Source of the DNA: Pseudolabrys sp.
GTDB taxonomy: Bacteria; Pseudomonadota; Alphaproteobacteria; Rhizobiales; Xanthobacteraceae
NCBI GenBank assembly: GCA_026125925.1
Contig: JAHCKF010000230.1
Span: forward strand, 1 to 5,938
Direction: 5' to 3'
Length of the DNA stretch: 5,938 nt
Under the pieces are notes generated by a model. That model saw only the letters and a program-made list of their open reading frames with translations. It was not told the origin of the DNA and did not search any database. Below are positions 3,985 through 5,938 of the stretch, piece by piece. Made by a program: the position numbers and the translations under genes. Positions within the stretch are counted from its first letter, which is position 1; every line of letters begins with the position of its first letter.

Positions 3985-5938
3985 ATGCTGCAAGGCTGGG
4001 TCGTCATCGCCGTCGCGCTGGGCTACATCGGCCTGCTGTTCCTGGTCGCCAGCTATGGCGACCGGCTGCGGCGGCGCGGCCGCGCGCCGGTCACAGGGGG
4101 CAGCGCCGCGCTCGGCCAGGCCGGCTCCGGCGAAACCGGTCTCGGCCGTACCGGCCGTGCCCGGCTGATGATCTACCCGCTATCGCTGGCGATTTACTGC
4201 ACATCGTGGACCTTCTTCGGCTCGGTCGGCTCGGCCTCGCGCACCGGCTACGACTTCCTCACCATCTATATCGGCCCGGTGCTGATGCTGGCGCTGTTCG
4301 CGCCGCTCATCATCCGCATCGTCCGGCTCGCCAAGGCGCAGAACATCACCTCGATCGCCGACTTTATCGCCGCGCGTTACGGCAAGGGTCAGGCGGTAGC
4401 GGCGACGGTGGCGCTCATCGCCATCATCGGCACCATCCCCTACATCGCGCTGCAGCTCAAAGCGGTGTCGGCATCGCTCGAGACCATCCTCGCGCATGTG
4501 ACGCCGGCCGACGATCTGTCGCGGCCGCTGCTCGGCGACATCGCGCTGTTCGTCGCGCTGTCGATGGCGACCTTTGCGGTGCTGTTCGGCACGCGCCATA
4601 TCGACGCCACCGAGCATCAGGATGGGTTGATGCTGGCGATCGCCACCGAATCGCTGGTCAAGCTGTTCGCCTTCCTCGCCGTCGGCACCTACATCACCTT
4701 CTGGATGTTCGGCGGGCCCGGCGCCCTGTTCGAGGCGGCACAGCAACTGCCGCAGGCCGCCAGTCTGTTCACGCGCGAACCGGCGCTCGACACCTTCCTG
4801 GCGACGACGCTGCTGTCGTTCTTCGCCATCATTCTGCTGCCGCGTCAGTTCCACGTCGCCGTGGTCGAGAACAACAACGAAGACGAGATCAAGCGCGCGG
4901 CCTGGCTATTCCCGCTGTATCTCGTGCTGATCAATTTGTTCGTCGTGCCGATCGCGATCGCCGGCCTGCTCACCTTCAAGGGCGACGCCGTCGATGGCGA
5001 CATGTACGTGCTGGCGCTGCCGCTACAGTCCGGCTCCTACGTGCTGACCATCGCCGCCTTTGTCGGCGGCCTGTCGGCCGCGACCGCCATGGTGATCGTG
5101 GAATCGGTGGCGCTGTCGATTATGATCTCCAACGATCTGATCATGCCGCTGGTGCTGCAACGGCGCGAGACGCTGCTGTCCGGCCGCGAGAATGTCGGCT
5201 CGATGCTGCTGACGGTGCGACGGCTATCGATTTTCGGCATCCTCATCCTCGCCTATCTCTACTACCGGGCCGCCGGGCCTTCGCAGCTCGCATCGATCGG
5301 CCTCTTGTCCTTCGCCGCCATCGCGCAACTCGCGCCGGCCTTCTTCGGCGGCATGTTCTGGCGGCGTGCCACCGCCACCGGCGCCATCGCCGGCATGGTC
5401 GCCGGCATCCTGATGTGGGGCTACACGCTGCTGCTGCCGACCTTCGCCGATATCGGCGTCATCGGACAGCGCGTTCTCACCGAAGGGCCCTGGGGCATCG
5501 GCCTGTTGCGGCCGCAGCATCTCCTCGGTCTCAACATGTCGCCGCTGGTGCATGGCGTGCTCTGGAGCTTCTTCGTCAACATCGCCTGCTATATCGGCTT
5601 CTCGCTGCGCCGCGAGCCGTCGCCGATCGAACGCCTGCAGGCCAACACCTTCGTGCCGACGACGCTGGCGCCGATCGCGCCGACCTTCCGCCTGTGGCGC
5701 TCCGCGGTGACGGTTGAAGAGCTGAGCGGCACGGTGGCGCGCTATCTCGGTGAGGAGCGCACGCGCAACGCCTTCGAGAACTTCGCCACCACGCACCGCA
5801 TCAGCCTCGACCCCAAGGACGAGGCCGACTTCCGTCTGGTTCGGCACGCCGAGCACATCCTTGCCTCGGCGATCGGCGGCGCCTCGTCGCGTCTGGTGCT
5901 GTCACTGTTGCTGCGCAAGCGCACGGTGACGACCAAGG
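3985..5938 (+). CDS. SLC5/SSS transporter-like sensor with STAC region, CbrA/CrbS-type histidine kinase N-terminal part (3' end outside window)
   Basis: The frame is open from the ATG to the right edge (651 codons, no stop), and the product continues beyond it. Residues 1-545 resemble a sodium/solute symporter (SLC5/SSS) with about 13 membrane segments, the first at about 4-23. Landmarks shared with CbrA-type sensors are SIADFIAARYGKGQ, GTIPYIALQLKAVSASL (149-165), LPRQFHVAVVEN (285-296), RAAWLFPLYLVLINLFVVPIA and SAATAMVIVESVALSIMISN (364-383). After the last segment (about 520-540), residues 573-646 look like a STAC linker: VEELSGTVARYLGEERTRNAF, then ASAIGGASSRLVLSLLLRKR (627-646). STAC regions join SLC5 modules to PAS and histidine kinase domains in CbrA/CrbS proteins, so a kinase, possibly hybrid with a receiver, is expected downstream but is not seen. 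The role would be sensing or importing a small nutrient (histidine for CbrA, acetate-linked for CrbS); the ligand here is unknown. A glycine-rich loop at about 33-60 separates segments 1 and 2. The gene is divergent from the exonuclease fusion. Confidence 0.85.
   Translation, partial: MLQGWVVIAVALGYIGLLFLVASYGDRLRRRGRAPVTGGSAALGQAGSGETGLGRTGRARLMIYPLSLAIYCTSWTFFGSVGSASRTGYDFLTIYIGPVLMLALFAPLIIRIVRLAKAQNITSIADFIAARYGKGQAVAATVALIAIIGTIPYIALQLKAVSASLETILAHVTPADDLSRPLLGDIALFVALSMATFAVLFGTRHIDATEHQDGLMLAIATESLVKLFAFLAVGTYITFWMFGGPGALFEAAQQLPQAASLFTREPALDTFLATTLLSFFAIILLPRQFHVAVVENNNEDEIKRAAWLFPLYLVLINLFVVPIAIAGLLTFKGDAVDGDMYVLALPLQSGSYVLTIAAFVGGLSAATAMVIVESVALSIMISNDLIMPLVLQRRETLLSGRENVGSMLLTVRRLSIFGILILAYLYYRAAGPSQLASIGLLSFAAIAQLAPAFFGGMFWRRATATGAIAGMVAGILMWGYTLLLPTFADIGVIGQRVLTEGPWGIGLLRPQHLLGLNMSPLVHGVLWSFFVNIACYIGFSLRREPSPIERLQANTFVPTTLAPIAPTFRLWRSAVTVEELSGTVARYLGEERTRNAFENFATTHRISLDPKDEADFRLVRHAEHILASAIGGASSRLVLSLLLRKRTVTTK

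Noticed and set aside
4180..4854. Minus-strand open frame of 224 codons opposite the symporter-sensor gene
   Set aside because: Its low-complexity R/E/Q/G/D composition is that of an antisense shadow, with no motif; the plus strand is convincingly coding here.
4206..5717. Plus-strand open frame of about 503 codons within the symporter-sensor gene
   Set aside because: It is in a different frame from the real gene and its translation is arginine/alanine/histidine-rich with no family resemblance. Frame 1 from 3985 is open to the window end and gives a clear SLC5-like membrane protein.

Overview
The window reads as chromosomal DNA of an alphaproteobacterium, most likely of the order Hyphomicrobiales (Bradyrhizobium, Rhodopseudomonas or Xanthobacteraceae-like). 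The basis is uniformly high GC with strong G/C preference at third codon positions, an alphaproteobacterial-type 5-aminolevulinate synthase (C4 haem pathway), and the gene families present. The genus is an inference. No tRNA, rRNA, CRISPR array, insertion sequence or other mobile element was seen, and base composition does not shift in a way that suggests recent transfer.

Layout: (1) 1-452, plus strand: the 3' part of hemA, whose start lies upstream of the window. (2) 456-1619, minus strand: a complete AbrB-family membrane protein with two internally duplicated halves, convergent with hemA and only 3 bases from it. (3) 1659-3788, minus strand: a 709-residue protein joining a DEDDh 3'-5' exonuclease (DnaQ-like), two CBS domains and a DUF294 / DUF294_C nucleotidyltransferase module. 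It lies 39 bases upstream of the AbrB gene's ATG and probably shares a transcript with it. (4) 3789-3984: a 196-base divergent intergenic region, the only sizeable non-coding stretch, with a 7-bp inverted repeat and a possible -10 box. (5) 3985 to the right edge, plus strand: the first 651 residues of a large SLC5-type (sodium/solute symporter-like) membrane protein with a STAC-like linker. This is the front half of a CbrA/CrbS-type transporter-coupled sensor histidine kinase. The kinase part would lie beyond the window.

How the genes may work together: hemA appears to be an unrelated housekeeping neighbour. The fused exonuclease-CBS-nucleotidyltransferase and the transporter-like sensor share one intergenic control region. 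As recalled, other proteobacteria often encode separate DnaQ-like exonuclease and CBS-DUF294 proteins beside acetate/solute symporters, so the fusion plus the divergent symporter-sensor may be a condensed version of the same module, sensing a nutrient or energy state. No member's substrate or target can be read from the sequence. This module is the most interesting content of the window. I do not see a clearly new system beyond it.
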